A stretch of DNA of 64,000 nucleotides from Escarpia spicata. Its lineage: Eukaryota > Annelida > Polychaeta > Sabellida > Siboglinidae. Shown here in pieces: positions 37,701 to 52,700 of the stretch. Made by a program: the position numbers and the translations under genes. Under the pieces are notes generated by a model. It made no database searches. It was given only the letters and a program-made list of their open reading frames with translations, and was not told where the DNA came from. The first letter of the stretch is position 1, and each line of letters begins with the position of its first letter. The DNA lies in the NCBI GenBank assembly GCA_963995525.1, contig OZ023206.1, positions 6,571,317 through 6,635,316 of the forward strand, written 5' to 3'.

Positions 37701-40700
37701 ATAATTTATTTCTTATATAGCGCCCCATCCAAATAATTGTTCTGGGGCGCTTTACAATGGTTAATGCAAATCAATAAATAAATAACATCACACGATATAT
37801 AGTTTAAATGAACTAAAAGCAACTATATAACATCAAAATGGGATGACTCACGAAATATTATTTTCATAAAATTATATATTTGTAACGTAAGCTAATGGTA
37901 ATTTTTTTTAATAAACCCAACAAATAAACTAAATAGCAACACTGCTCAAAATGACATATTGTTTGTTAGAATAAATAAGAAAATTTGACATATATACATT
38001 AAATTCTTCATGACTTCCCCGAAAAACTTATATATCAAAATTTCTACGATTACCATGGTTACCAAAAATATTAATAGTAAACATACATAATTACACCGCA
38101 TCTCACCTTTCTGGAAAACCTTTGCGAGTCCCTTAGCTGTTGCAGTTTGAGTTCCTTTGTCGCCTTCTTGGAAGAGGAAAAGTCTACAAGCAGAACATCT
38201 TATGCATCTTCACTGAAAGGCACCACCACTATACCGAGTTATGACTTTCCCTGGCTCCTATATCAACCACAGTGTGGCCTTTCACGTTTGTTTGAATTAG
38301 TATTTATATGAAATCAAGGACTTCAGAAGTAAAAACACAGGTACAGTAGAGGAATGTTTTTTGTTCTACAGTGTTATTTCAGGTGGTACAATCTACTGCC
38401 TCAAGATAACACTTGCAATTTTGTCGATTTGACAATAATAATATAGTAAAATGGAAGAAACCTCGAAAAGTCAACTAATGTCCCCTACTATTAAAAAAAT
38501 AGGTTTATTTTTAATTTTTCAGAAAACATAAGAATTGCAAGTAAAACTCCCTCCACAGATAATTAAACTATTCCCCACCCCTCCCAGTTACACCCCCCAG
38601 AGTCCACCCCTCCCACCTGGCTCTGTGTGTCCAGAAGTAGTCGTTTGATCCGAAGAAGTGGACCGGGAACTCCCCCACTTGGTGGGGCTTCTCCTGGATG
38701 TTCTGGGGCACATTCTTTGGGTGACAGATCTCTCCCGGCCACCACCTGGAACCACAGACACAGATACTGACACGACTACACAAGATCTCTCCCGGCCACC
38801 ACCTGGAACCACAGACACAGATACTGACACGACTACATAAGATCTCTCCTGGCCACCATCTGGAACCACAGACACAGATACTGACTCGACTACACAAGAT
38901 CTCTCCCGGCCACCACCTGGAACCACAGACACAGATACTGACACGACTACACAAGATCTCTCCCGGCCACCACCTGGAACCACAGACACAGATACTGACT
39001 CAACTACACAAGATCTCTCCCGGCCACCACCTGGAACCACAGACACAGATACTGACACGACTACACAAGATCTCTCCCGGCCACCACCTGGAACCACAGA
39101 CACAGATACTGACACGACAACTACACAAGATCTCTCCCGGCCACCACCTGGAACCACAGACACAGATACTGACTCAACTACACAAGATCTCTCCCGGCCA
39201 CCACCTGGAACCACAGACACAGATACTGACACGACTACACAAGATCTCTCCCGGCCACCACCTGGAACCACAGACACAGATACTGACACGACAACTACAC
39301 AAGATCTCTCCCGGCCACCACCTGGAACCACAGACACAGATACTGACTCGACTACACAAGATCTCTCCCGGCCACCACCTGGAACCACAGACACAGATAC
39401 TGACACGACTACATAAGATCTCTCCTGGCCACCATCTGGAACCACAGACACAGATACTGACTCGACTACACAAGATCTCTCCCGGCCACCACCTGGAACC
39501 ACAGACACAGATACTGACACGACTACACAAGATCTCTCCCGGCCACCACCTGGAACCACAGACACAGATACTGACTCAACTACACAAGATCTCTCCCGGC
39601 CACCACCTGGAACCACAGACACAGATACTGACACGACAACACAAGATCTCTCCCGGCCACCACCTGGAACCACAGACACAGATACTGACACGACTACATA
39701 AGATCTCTCCTGGCCACCATCTGGAACCACAGACACAGATACTGACTCGACTACACAAGATCTCTCCCGGCCACCACCTGGAACCACAGACACAGATACT
39801 GACACGACTACACAAGATCTCTCCCGGCCACCACCTGGAACCACAGACACAGATACTGACTCAACTACACAAGATCTCTCCCGGCCACCACCTGGAACCA
39901 CAGACACAGATACTGACACGACAACACAAGATCTCTCCCGGCCACCACCTGGAACCACAGACACAGATACTGACTCAACTACACAAGATCTCTCCCGGCC
40001 ACCACCTGGAACCACAGACACAGATACTGACACGACTACACAAGATCTCTCCCGGCCACCATCTGGAACCACAGACACAGACACTGACACGACTACATAA
40101 GATCTCTCCCGGCCACCATCTGGAACCACAGACACAGATACTGACACGACTACACAAGATCTCTCCCGGCCACCACCTGGAACCACAGACACAGATACTG
40201 ACACGACTACACAAGATCTCTCCCGGCCACCATCTGGAACCACAGACACAGATACTGACACGACTACATAAGATCTCTCCCGGCCACCACCTGGAACCAC
40301 AGACACAGATACTGACACGACTACATAAGATCTCTCCCGGCCACCATCTGGAACCACAGACACAGATACTGACACGACTACACAAGATCTCTCCCGGCCA
40401 CCACCTGGAACCACAGACACAGATACTGACACGACTACATAAGATCTCTCCCGGCCACCATCTGGAACCACAGACACAGATACTGACACGACTACATAAG
40501 ATCTCTCCCGGCCACCATCTGGAACCACAGACACAGATACTGACACGACTACACAAGATCTCTCCCGGCCACCATCTGGAACCACAGACACAGATACTGA
40601 CACGACTACATAAGATCTCTCCCGGCCACCATCTGGAACCACAGACACAGATACTGACACGACTACACAAGATCTCTCCCGGCCACCATCTGGAACCACA

Positions 40701-43700
40701 GACACAGATACTGACACGACTACACAAGATCTCTCCCGGCCACCATCTGGAACCACAGACACAGATACTGACACGACTACACAAGATCTCTCCCGGCCAC
40801 CACCTGGAACCACAGACACAGATACTGACACGACTACACAAGATCTCTCCCGGCCACCACCTGGAACCACAGACACAGATACTGACACGACTACATAAGA
40901 TCTCTCCCGGCCACCATCTGGAACCACAGACACAGATACTGACACGACTACATAAGATCTCTCCCGGCCACCATCTGGAACCACAGACACAGATACTGAC
41001 ACGACTACATAAGATCTCTCCCGGCCACCATCTGGAACCACAGACACAGATACTGACACGACTACACAAGATCTCTCCCGGCCACCACCTGGAACCAGAC
41101 ACAGATACTGACACGACTACACAAGATCTCTCCCGGCCACCATCTGGAACCACAGACACAGATACTGACACGACTACATAAGATCTCTCCCGGCCACCAC
41201 CTGGAACCACAGACACAGATACTGACACGACTACATAAGATCTCTCCCGGCCACCATCTGGAACCACAGACACAGATACTGACACGACTACACAAGATCT
41301 CTCCCGGCCACCACCTGGAACCACAGACACAGATACTGACACGACTACATAAGATCTCTCCCGGCCACCATCTGGAACCACAGACACAGATACTGACACG
41401 ACTACATAAGATCTCTCCCGGCCACCATCTGGAACCACAGACACAGATACTGACACGACTACACAAGATCTCTCCCGGCCACCATCTGGAACCACAGACA
41501 CAGATACTGACACGACTACATAAGATCTCTCCCGGCCACCATCTGGAACCACAGACACAGATACTGACACGACTACACAAGATCTCTCCCGGCCACCATC
41601 TGGAACCACAGACACAGATACTGACACGACTACACAAGATCTCTCCCGGCCACCATCTGGAACCACAGACACAGATACTGACACGACTACACAAGATCTC
41701 TCCCGGCCACCATCTGGAACCACAGACACAGATACTGACACGACTACACAAGATCTCTCCCGGCCACCATCTGGAACCACAGACACAGATACTGACACGA
41801 CTACACAAGATCTCTCCCGGCCACCATCTGGAACCACAGACACAGATACTGACACGACTACATAAGATCTCTCCCGGCCACCATCTGGAACCACAGACAC
41901 AGATACTGACACGACTACATAAGATCTCTCCCGGCCACCATCTGGAACCACAGACACAGATACTGACACGACTACATAAGATCTCTCCCGGCCACCATCT
42001 GGAACCACAGACACAGATACTGACACGACTACATAAGATCTCTCCCGGCCACCATCTGGAACCACAGACACAGATACTGACACGACTACATAAGATCTCT
42101 CCCGGCCACCATCTGGAACCACAGACACAGATACTGACACGACTACATAAGATCTCTCCCGGCCACCACCTGGAACCACAGACACAGATACTGACACGAC
42201 TACAGAAGATCTCTCCCGGCCACCACCTGGAACCACAGACACAGATACTGACACGACAACACAAGATCTCTCCCGGCCACCACCTGGAACCACAGACACA
42301 GATACTGACACGACAACACAAGATCTCTCCCGGCCACCACCTGGAACCACAGACACAGATACTGACACAACAACTACACAAGATCTCTCCCGGCCACCAC
42401 CTGGAACCACAGACACAGATACTGACACGACTACATAAGATCTCTCCCGGCCACCACCTGGAACCACAGACACAGATACTGACACGACTACACAAGATCT
42501 CTCCCGGCCACCACCTGGAACCACAGACACAGATACTGACTCAACTACACAAGATCTCTCCCGACCACCACCTGGAACCACAGACACAGATACTGACTCA
42601 ACTACACAAGATCTCTCCCGGCCACCACCTGGAACCAGACACAGATACCGACTCGACTACACAAGATCTCTCCCGGCCACCACCTGGAACCACAGACACA
42701 GATACCGACTCGACTACACAAGATCTCTCCCGGCCACCACCTGGAACCACAGACACAGATACCGACTCGACTACACAAGATCTCTCCCGGCCACCACCTG
42801 GAACCACAGACACAGATACCGACTCGACTACACAAGATCTCTCCCGGCCACCACCTGGAACCACAGACACAGGACACAGATACCGACTCGACTACACAAG
42901 ATCTCTCCCGGCCACCACCTGGAACCACAGACACAGATACCGACTCGACTACACAAGATCTCTCCTGGCCACCACCTGGAACCACAGACACAGATACCGA
43001 CTCGACTACACAAGATCTCTCCCGGCCACCACCTGGAACCACAGACACAGATACCGACTCGACTACACAAGATCTCTCCCGGCCACCACCTGGAACCACA
43101 GACACAGATACCGACTCGACTACACAAGATCCCTCCCGGCCACCACCTGGAACCACAGACACAGATACCGACTCGACTACACAAGATCTCTCCCGGCCAC
43201 CACCTGGAACCACAGACACAGATACCGACTCGACTACACAAGATCTCTCCCGGCCACCACCTGGAACCACAGACACAGATACCGACACGACTACATAAGA
43301 TCTCTCCCGGCCACCACCTGGAACCACAGACACAGATACCGACTCGACTACACAAGATCTCTCTCGGCCACCACCTGGAACCACAGACAGATACCGACAT
43401 GACTACACAAGATCTCTCCCGGCCACCACCTGGAACCACAGACACAGATACTGACTCAACTACACAAGATCTCTCCCGACCACCACCTGGAACCACAGAC
43501 ACAGATACTGACACGACAACACAAGATCTCTCCCGGCCACCACCTGGAACCACAGACACAGATACTGACACGACTACACAAGATCTCTCCCGGCCACCAC
43601 CTGGAACCACAGACACAGATACTGACACGACTACACAAGATCTCTCCTGGCCATCATCTGACACATACAAACCACCGTCACACTTCACACTGGTAGCAAT

Positions 43701-46700
43701 CTTCACAAACACATAACAGTTCATACGGTCAGAAACAGGGTTTGTGTTAAATACATCTGATCAAGGACAAGTATATTACGTCAAGTAAACTTCAATTATA
43801 ATAATCAACTATAAATATTCAGGAGCCAGAAATTAACCATTACAAAATATACAATAATTGTACATAATCAGGACAGACATTAAGTATTGTGCATTACACT
43901 TGCATGCAAAACAAAACGAACTAATATTTTGTACTCAAAATACGTAATTTTGGCAAGTACAAGTACTGAAAAATGTACAAATAATTACAAATCCAAGTAC
44001 AAGTGCTTGACCCCAAACCTGGTTAGAAACAAAGCAACTAGTCTATAGTTCGACAGCATGCGCCAGAGAGCGTTACATAAAACATACAGAAGAATGTTTC
44101 ACAAAGTAGTTGAATCAGTTGTTTAACAGACATTTTTGTAAAGCTGCACAAAAGTAACACCAGTTTGAGAAAATTGCAATAAAGCATATATATTTTGGGC
44201 AATAGAATTCAACCTGTAGAAACATCTCCAGAAAGATGAACATTTGTACGTGTAAAACTTAAACAGTCCTACAGCGATACAAATGTGTTATTTTTTACCC
44301 ATGTGTTATCACATAATGGGATGATGTAATCTTACAGGTTCTGCGGGACACTTCTCAAAACAAAACCATCAGCACCCACCTATAGTTGCCGACCTTCACC
44401 CAAACAATGTCGCCATATAGAGGTTTGTTTCCACTGCTACAGCTCTTGCAGTACCAGCTGCCCTCTGGTGGCTGAATGTTGAGGCATTCGGCATGGTAGG
44501 CGGCGGGGCAAGTTTCGCAGCATAGTAACGTCCCACCTGGAATACAGAAAACAATGTTAACTTATATACGTTTACGTGAACAGGACTGACAAAATATTTC
44601 TTTCTTTACAAATAGCACCAACTACTGACAAGTTAAAAAATACAAAAACAGTTTATTGTAAATAATGCAGACATATTAAAGTTTATGAATATATTCAAAA
44701 CATTGTAAATATGAAAGAAAAAGTGTATATTTTTAGTAGTACTAGTAAATATAGCCACATGAAATTAAATAAAACCTACTAGAAAGTCTTCCTCTGTCAT
44801 AATTAAACACCGGATAGTTTGGCACCCGAAATTAGAAGCGTTGCAAGTGTCACAATACACTCTAGCTTGGTCATGATAACATTTTGCAATAGCCATGATT
44901 TCATGCTACTGTAATAATTACTCGAGGAGAGGACAGCAATAGCTGCCGCCAGGTGGCACCACTGACCGCTAGAGCACTGGAAGCACCAGCTGACGTTGAC
45001 GTGTGCATGATGCGTCTGTGACTTCACCGGTTGGAAGTGTTCACTACAGATGATGTTGAAGCCAGCGAGATAGACAGTGCCCGCAGCTACACAGAAGTCT
45101 CCTACGTGGTAGGCCATGGGACACCGCACACACCGGTACATGCGACCTGCAAGGACACGGCATACAATTATGAACCATGCAACTATTCCTATTTTTACTG
45201 ATAATTATACAGCGTCATATATCTGGGATGAGCCCACCAAAAAAAAATACGCTTTTTAATTCTGTTTATCCCAACTACGACTTTTCATGTAGTTACCCTT
45301 TCTATCCCAATCTATTTTTTCACACTTTGCCATCCTCATATACATGTTTGGTCAATATATTTTGGAGCCCACAAACCCACCTTTTGTTGCTTTGGTGTTC
45401 TTTGGGTTTCCGCCTGCGCAGGTGGCACAGGTGTGCAAGGGGCAGTAGAAGTGGTGGTTCTCGCTGCGTGTCAGGGGCAGCTTCATCACGCACTCCTGGT
45501 GGTAGAAACGTCCACACTGCGGCACCGCGCAACGCTTCATCTCTGGACCTGTCTTCTTGCACACAAAACATGTGTGACTGCCTGTGCAGAAAAAAACATG
45601 TGAAACAGCCTGTATAGATAAAACACGTGAGGCTGTCTGTGCAGACAAAACATGTGAGACAGCTTATGTAAAAGCTTGTGTACATAACACATGAAACAGT
45701 CTGTGTTAATAGAACAAGTGACTGTGTATATCAAACATATGAAAACAAAACATTTGTATACATGATACTGCAGTGCAATGTAGGACCACTTACAAGTGTC
45801 ATGTTGACATACCCTAGTCTAAGAGACACCACTAAGAAAGAACACCAGAAAAAAGACAACACCTGAACAATTAACCCAGCCTCTACCCACAGCAGGCATT
45901 TCCACAAACAACACTCACAGGTAATCACAGTGACCCCTGTACACACTGCAAGTGCAATTACCAGACACCAAGAGCAATTACTCCATACCCAGAAGCAATG
46001 ACCCCACACCAAGTGCAATGACCCCACACTAAGGATAGCCAGCCACTGGTCCTACAATATGGGCCATATCTCAATACATTTTAATAAAGTTTGGGGATTA
46101 TATAAGATAGGTGAATATAGAACTAATCTGCCTAAGTGCTGACATGACAACAGCAATCTATGTATGGTCCCATGACAACAATATTTCGGGTATTTCATGT
46201 AAGTTGTTTGTTGGAATATTGCTTAAGGTTTGGGCGGTGGTTATCATGTCAGCTGATTTCTTGACTTTTTTCTTCATAGAACATTAGTAGGTGTTGGTGT
46301 GAACATATGTACTACAAAAGAAAACATGGCCTTAATGCCATATGTCACCAGTCCGTCCTTTAAAAACTTTGTGAGTCTCAGTGGAATTCCCCTTCAAATT
46401 CTTGGAAACTATAATGATGTTTCCGTAGAAACGATGACGTCAGTTTCGCACCAGCGCAGATATCCACGACTGTAAATTCGCTCACAGTGAATGCATATCA
46501 CATAGTCTGGTTATTCTGTTACCAGCATCTTGTTTTATGAAGATTACGTAATTGCATCACTATGTTAAACAACCAATGCTAGCTGTAATCTTCTTGTTTT
46601 GCAACCGAACGTCGTTCCAAGCTTGACAACGCCGCTATTTGTTAGTAACCCAGGGTTGATCCCTGACCAATCAGGTGCCACCAACACACAGACTAGCACG

Positions 46701-49700
46701 TGGGGCCGTAGGCCAGTCATAAACACGAAGTCACAAACACAGACGTCTCCGTCAATTTGTGATAAAAACAAACTGCTTGCAAACGAAAAAACATCACATT
46801 TAATGCCAAATCCGCCTATCTGGTGACACGGCTGTTATCAATGACAACCAGGAAGCATTACTTAATGTAATTTTGTTAAACTGCAATAGTTACGAAGCTA
46901 TAATTTGGCATGCAAGCTGACCTTACATGTGCTCCAAATTGTATGGGATTGATTTATGATCGATGAAGGGGTTGTGCCAAAAATACACTTCAAGTTTTGG
47001 CTGTCTTTCAACATTGTGGTACAATTTTTATGAAGCTGTAGCACACTTAATATGCATTTATTCACAAAACAAACCCGTAGGAATGTCAATAATACATTTG
47101 TGCTGACAAACATGCAAATTTTTCTTTTAGGGTATTTCCCAAAACGAAATAAAATGCAATTTTTAGGAAAAAAACTTAATTCGTTTTAGACTAGAGTATT
47201 GCTTGATGTCGTAGGCAGTCTGAGAGAAACATTGTTAGTCTATTTTCAAAACTCTTATTAGAAATGATTAATTCAATCTTTGCTACCAAACCAACCTTTT
47301 TGCAATAAGGTGGTTTTGAGCTCTGACCTCAAATGTTTTATGACCGTAGTGAGTTGCATTGTTTGGGTAAAGATTAAATTCCCTACTTGGTTAACTTTTC
47401 TTTACAAACCCCCAAAACAAGCTATGACATCCAAAATAGTGTACGTTCAACAGAATAATTAGTGAAAATTTCAATCTTGCAGTTTTTCCAAAATAATTTT
47501 TACCAATCAAAAAACAGTGAAAACAAATATGAAAGTCCCGCATTAAGCAGTATGATGCCGGCAGGTTCACCTCCGATTACCTCCGCTAATTATAGATACT
47601 TATAATACTTACTGCTCCCATAACCCGCCTGGCTTATAACAATCTTCAAAAAATCCATATTGTTGGAAAATGCATAACATAGCTGTCAGAAAAAGATAAG
47701 ATAAAATTCCTAAACAGCAAAAAATAATGTCATTCTGCTGATGAAGACCGCACGAAGTTGTTGAAATATATAAATGCGCAAGTTTCTCGAGAGGAAAATA
47801 TGTCAAAGATTGTGGCTTGTAAGTATTGCGCCTCGTTTTCACTTTGAGTCAGCTGGCAACATCCCTTGCACTGTTGCCTACATTGCGAATAGGATGTATA
47901 TTTTTATTTGGGATATAATCACAGGAATGACACAGAAGACAGAAGCTTTGTAAGTAACAATGTTACAGTAATTGAGTTTATCGTTGGTTATAACTGGATA
48001 TCTGTACTATTGCTTGGGCGAAACGTTTACGTCGTAACTTGAAGTAAGGCAGTTTGTGCTTCATTCGGGGATACAACAGCCACATGACATATATACCACC
48101 GATCTCGTTAACATTGCTGTTGTAGGTAATTGTGTTCACGGTAAACGTGCGTTTAATCAGCCTTACGTGAAGTCATCACCCAGCATGTATTATAAGTATC
48201 CAGCTACAACCACCGCTAAAACGTTTACCATAAAATGTTTACTTACAAAACTTCCTCCATTGCTTTCGTTTAATATCAGTCAGAAACAAGAACTATTATC
48301 AGTCTCTATGCCATTCACCCCAAAACAAAACACGTCCTATTCCCTAAGCACGCGCCGAGTTACTTCATGTCACCAGCTGGCGCCACTCGCGCGGAATCTC
48401 GCCATGTATCTTGACAGTCTTACAGGCACTATAGCAAAAATAAATTTAGGACCAATGGCTACTCTTACGGCAATGAGACCTACCGCGTCCTCAGGGCAAT
48501 AACACCAACCCCACACCAAGGGCAATAACACAACAAACTGTTGGACAAACCTGTCGTACATTCGTCACAGACAAACGGGTCTGCAGGCACGGACTTGAGA
48601 CCGACACAGGAGAGATGGAAGGAGCTGTGACAGGAGGTGGTGGGGCCGTTACACGTGATCAGTTCGCCCGGCTTCTCACACAGCAGGCAAACATGTTCCT
48701 TCTTCAGCGGCCCTGTGTTGCTCAGGCGGAACAACTCGATCTCTGCCACCTCCGGCGTTGACTCCAATGAATTCGGCATGTGTCTCGCAGCACTCCCTGG
48801 TGGCATCTCCTCACCCTGGAGGCAGAAATGTACAACTAAGTAAAAGTAAACATAACTATGACGACAGCTGTTTCAAAGACTTTATTATGAACTCATCACC
48901 CATCCTCGTGTGCCAGGGGTCGCTGCTGCTGATTACGCCAGTGCCAGCCAGCAGTACCCCCCGGCAGATCGCTTTGCGAAACTCTGAATTTAAGCTCAAC
49001 CTATCAAATCGCTCACTAGATCAGTGGATGTCGGCAGGTCAGGTGGTCATAATCAAACTAATTTCAAACAACCATGGCTCGTGTTACATGCATTGTTTAG
49101 GAAGTAGAAGCAATTATTCGAATACACAATACCGCTCAGCTGCTTGTGCTAATGGGCGAACGGGTCATAATATATTGGGATTCCCAGAAGTCCTTTATCA
49201 GTCTTCTAATTGGGGCGGTTATTTGCAGTTCTCGCTGATGCAGTCGCGATTGGCGAAGTCAATTACTACTCTGACTCGGCTAACTTCTGCACTTCGCGTA
49301 GGGAATCAGCCAGGGCTAGTTTTGCATGGCAAACAGCCCTCGTTTGCGAGGATGATGGATCCTGAAAAGCTCATTAGCTTAGTGATACAGTCCCACAACC
49401 TGAAGTATCTGTGTATTACTACGCTAACTTTAGAGCACTGTGAGTATATCTCCTCTCATGCAATCAGGTTCACTATATTACTACGCTAACTTTAGAGCAC
49501 TGTGAGTATATCTCCTCTCATGCAATCAGGTTCACTATATTACTATGCTAACTTTAGAGCATTGTCAGTCTGTCTCCTCTCATGCGATCAGGTTCACTAT
49601 ATTACTACGTTAACTTTAAAGCACTGTCAGTCTATCTCCTCTCATGCAATCAGGTTCACTATATTACTACGCTAACTTTAAAGCACTGTCAGTCTATCTC

Positions 49701-52700
49701 CTCTCATGCAATCAGGTTCACTATATTATTATGCTAACGTTAAAGCACTGTCAGTCTCTCTCCTTTCATGCAATCAGGTTCGCTATATTAATACGCTAAC
49801 TTTAAAGCACTGTCAGTCTGTCTCCTCTCATGCAATCAGGTTCACTATATTAATATGTTAACTTTAGAGGACTCTCAGTCTGTCTCCTCTCATGCTATCA
49901 GGTTCACTATATTACTACGCTAACTTTAGAGCACTGTCAGTCTGTCTCCTCTCATGCAATCAGGTTCACTATATTAATACGTTAACTTTAGAGCACTGTC
50001 AGTCTGTCTCCTCTCATGCAATCAGGTTCACTATATTAGTACGCTAACTTTAGAGCACTGTCAGTCTGTCTCCTCTCATGCAATCAGGTTCACTATATTA
50101 CTACACTAACTTTAGAGCACTGTCAGTCTGTCTCCTCTCATGCGATCAGGTTCACTATATTAATACGTTAACTTTAGAGCACTGTGAGTACCAGTTTCAT
50201 TCCCTAACACTCCCTGGGAGGCGCCACTGAAGTCATGTTAAAATCAGTACCTGCTACACGCAACGCCATAATTGGGGACAGCGGAAAAAAAATATCAAAT
50301 GTACACGATTGTCGACATTTATCTCTTCGTGCAAAGCATAAAAAGAGAAGTCACGCCCTGCAAATAATTTGTGGTCGGCCGAATTTCATCCCAGTTCAGT
50401 ATCACTCTTCTTAAACAATTTTCGTTTCTGTCACTAGCAACTAACAGGAGGATGCGAGGTATCATTGGAAAGCTGAATTATTCTTTTTTCCTGTTGCATT
50501 TTTATCAATGAGTTTTATCACAACCAAGCTACAAAATGTTGTAGTAGTAGATGCCCAAATATGGCCTATGTTACTACGTTCTGCATCAGGAATTTACATT
50601 CCCATTCATATGGTCTAAGCCGGGAAATGAAGGTACCGAAGGAAAGCCCAACGATTGGTCTATCCAAATAAATTTATGTCAACGGTCAGCGAATGGCTCT
50701 AAAACGTCTTCTTGTTGATGCCGGTTTCATTCCATCACAACGAAAGTCCACCATGTTTTTTGTCTCGCTTCGATGATATAAGTAGAATTATTTCAAATGT
50801 CCAAGTCAGTATATCGGTATTTGTGGATCACGTTATTACACTAGTTCAGACAGTTACACAGACTTTGGGGGCTGTTTTGAAGTGGATATTATGCAAGATG
50901 CTGGCGAGCAACGTCGGTCGACTAGTGAAGGATACGATGCATTCAGAGTTCAAACACGTCCCATAATCTGATGACATATATATGTGTAATTAGGAACTGT
51001 AGGTATTATTTTATTGATATGTAAGGAAATTTATAATTGATACATCACGTTATCGGACAAGTGCACCACGGTGTACGACAGTACTAGGCCGTAGGCCTAT
51101 TGCTGTATCGGTTGTATTTGAACGTTCTATAAAAAATACAATAAAATGAAAAGTTCTGAATATATTTGAGTCTAGTTTTCATTATCACGCAGCTGAAATG
51201 TACAGCTACATTTGTCACACTGCATGCATTAACATAAAACCACTCAATAATGATTTTGTCACTGGGCGAACTTGGATTTCTACTTTACCCTCGTTCTAAA
51301 TTTTACGTGGGTCTACCTAAAAAATTAATATGTGACGAGTCCTGACGAAATGAGTCGGATGTACAGATTTGTCGAACGTCAGGAAATGCCCAAATGTGTT
51401 GCAACCGCAACATTTACGATTGTGCGTTTTTTCAATAAACTTGGTCCTTAATATGTCTGTTATCGACTAACGTCGCTATTTTTGTTAAATGTGCGTTCAT
51501 TTGCTGTTTATAGAGTAGTTTTGTGATACCTGTGTAAAATGTCATGCATGAATTCGTTAAAACAAAGCCGAAAACGCAACATTTGTAACGCAGTTTTTCG
51601 CGGAAATTGTGGGCTGTCCCTCAACATTTTGATACCGCCAGAGAGCGCTGGATGTCATCTTTCTAAATATAGTGAGGCCGCCGTGACCTGGTTTGAATTT
51701 AGCCAATAGGAGGGCTTGACGTGCGAGCTATAATGTAAACATTCGAAGCCTTTGTTGCTAGCCGCGTGACTAATGCTACTGCTGTCATTGGCTGCGCAGC
51801 TGCGGCGCATGCGCATTGCGGCTTTCTTTGCCAGTCCCTTTAAAAATGGCACTCGAGTTAGCGAGGTTGATTAATTGCAATGTGGCCGATTCCGATAGAG
51901 AAAAGATCGATAGTTTGTTGGAGGAGTACAGTGTGTGGCAAAGGTGACGAACCAGACTCAGATTCAGAAGTTTGTAATAGCAGGTCATCCGACGAGGATG
52001 ACCATTTTGATGACCGAAGGAATGACTTCGACGATGCCATGGAAGTGGCTGCCGAGTCTGAGGACATAGTTTTTGACTCGGTGGACGAAGAACTGGCCAA
52101 AGTTTCAGGTATGCATGCTATCGAAGTGTATATTATATACACTATGAAATTATTATTTGAATACCGTCTCACTGTCTGTGGTTCGTTATATTTATATGAA
52201 CAGTGGCACAGGCCATTGTCATGATTGTATCTGGGTAAATGCATGTGCACGTTATCAGGCCATCAGGGTGAGATCATGACAGATTACTAATTAATTAGAT
52301 CGTTACTATAACCAAGCCTAATAGACTATGCTAATATGAGTTTCATTAAACTGGTGTTAGTCAGGGCTTGACATAAAGAGTAAATTAAAGTTGTGACTTT
52401 CTGTGATATGGAGGAATGATGTCAGACATACTGATACACCACTGCACTATTATTAGTAGGATAGGTTTATTAATTCGTTATTATTATTATTAATGTAGCC
52501 TAAATTTCCATTTGTGTCTACAATAATGTTTTTGGCATCTCTTAAAAAAACAGATACTTTACGCATTTCAAAGGGACATAAAATTATATTGCATGTCATG
52601 GCAATGTTTTTTTTAATGTGCATCATAACAAGGCACTGGACTATTATGATTGGCCTTTTTATAAATGCATATGAAATTATATTTGCCGTTTGTGGACGTG

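Noticed and set aside
38588..42587. Very long - strand open frames (823 and 870 codons, and 477 codons) of repeated Ser-Val or Cys/Trp motifs
   Set aside because: They are by-products of a 57-bp, three-divisible tandem repeat; several frames on both strands are open at once. Only the four units nearest exon 11 could matter, through splicing.
29345..43660. CRISPR-like appearance of regular repeats
   Set aside because: The units are contiguous copies with no unique spacers, in an animal intron; these are minisatellites.
51330..51390. Hammerhead-like CTGACGA...GAAA motif
   Set aside because: CTGACG pairs with a nearby CGTCAG instead of staying free as the catalytic core needs, and the segment is explained as the transposon terminal repeat.
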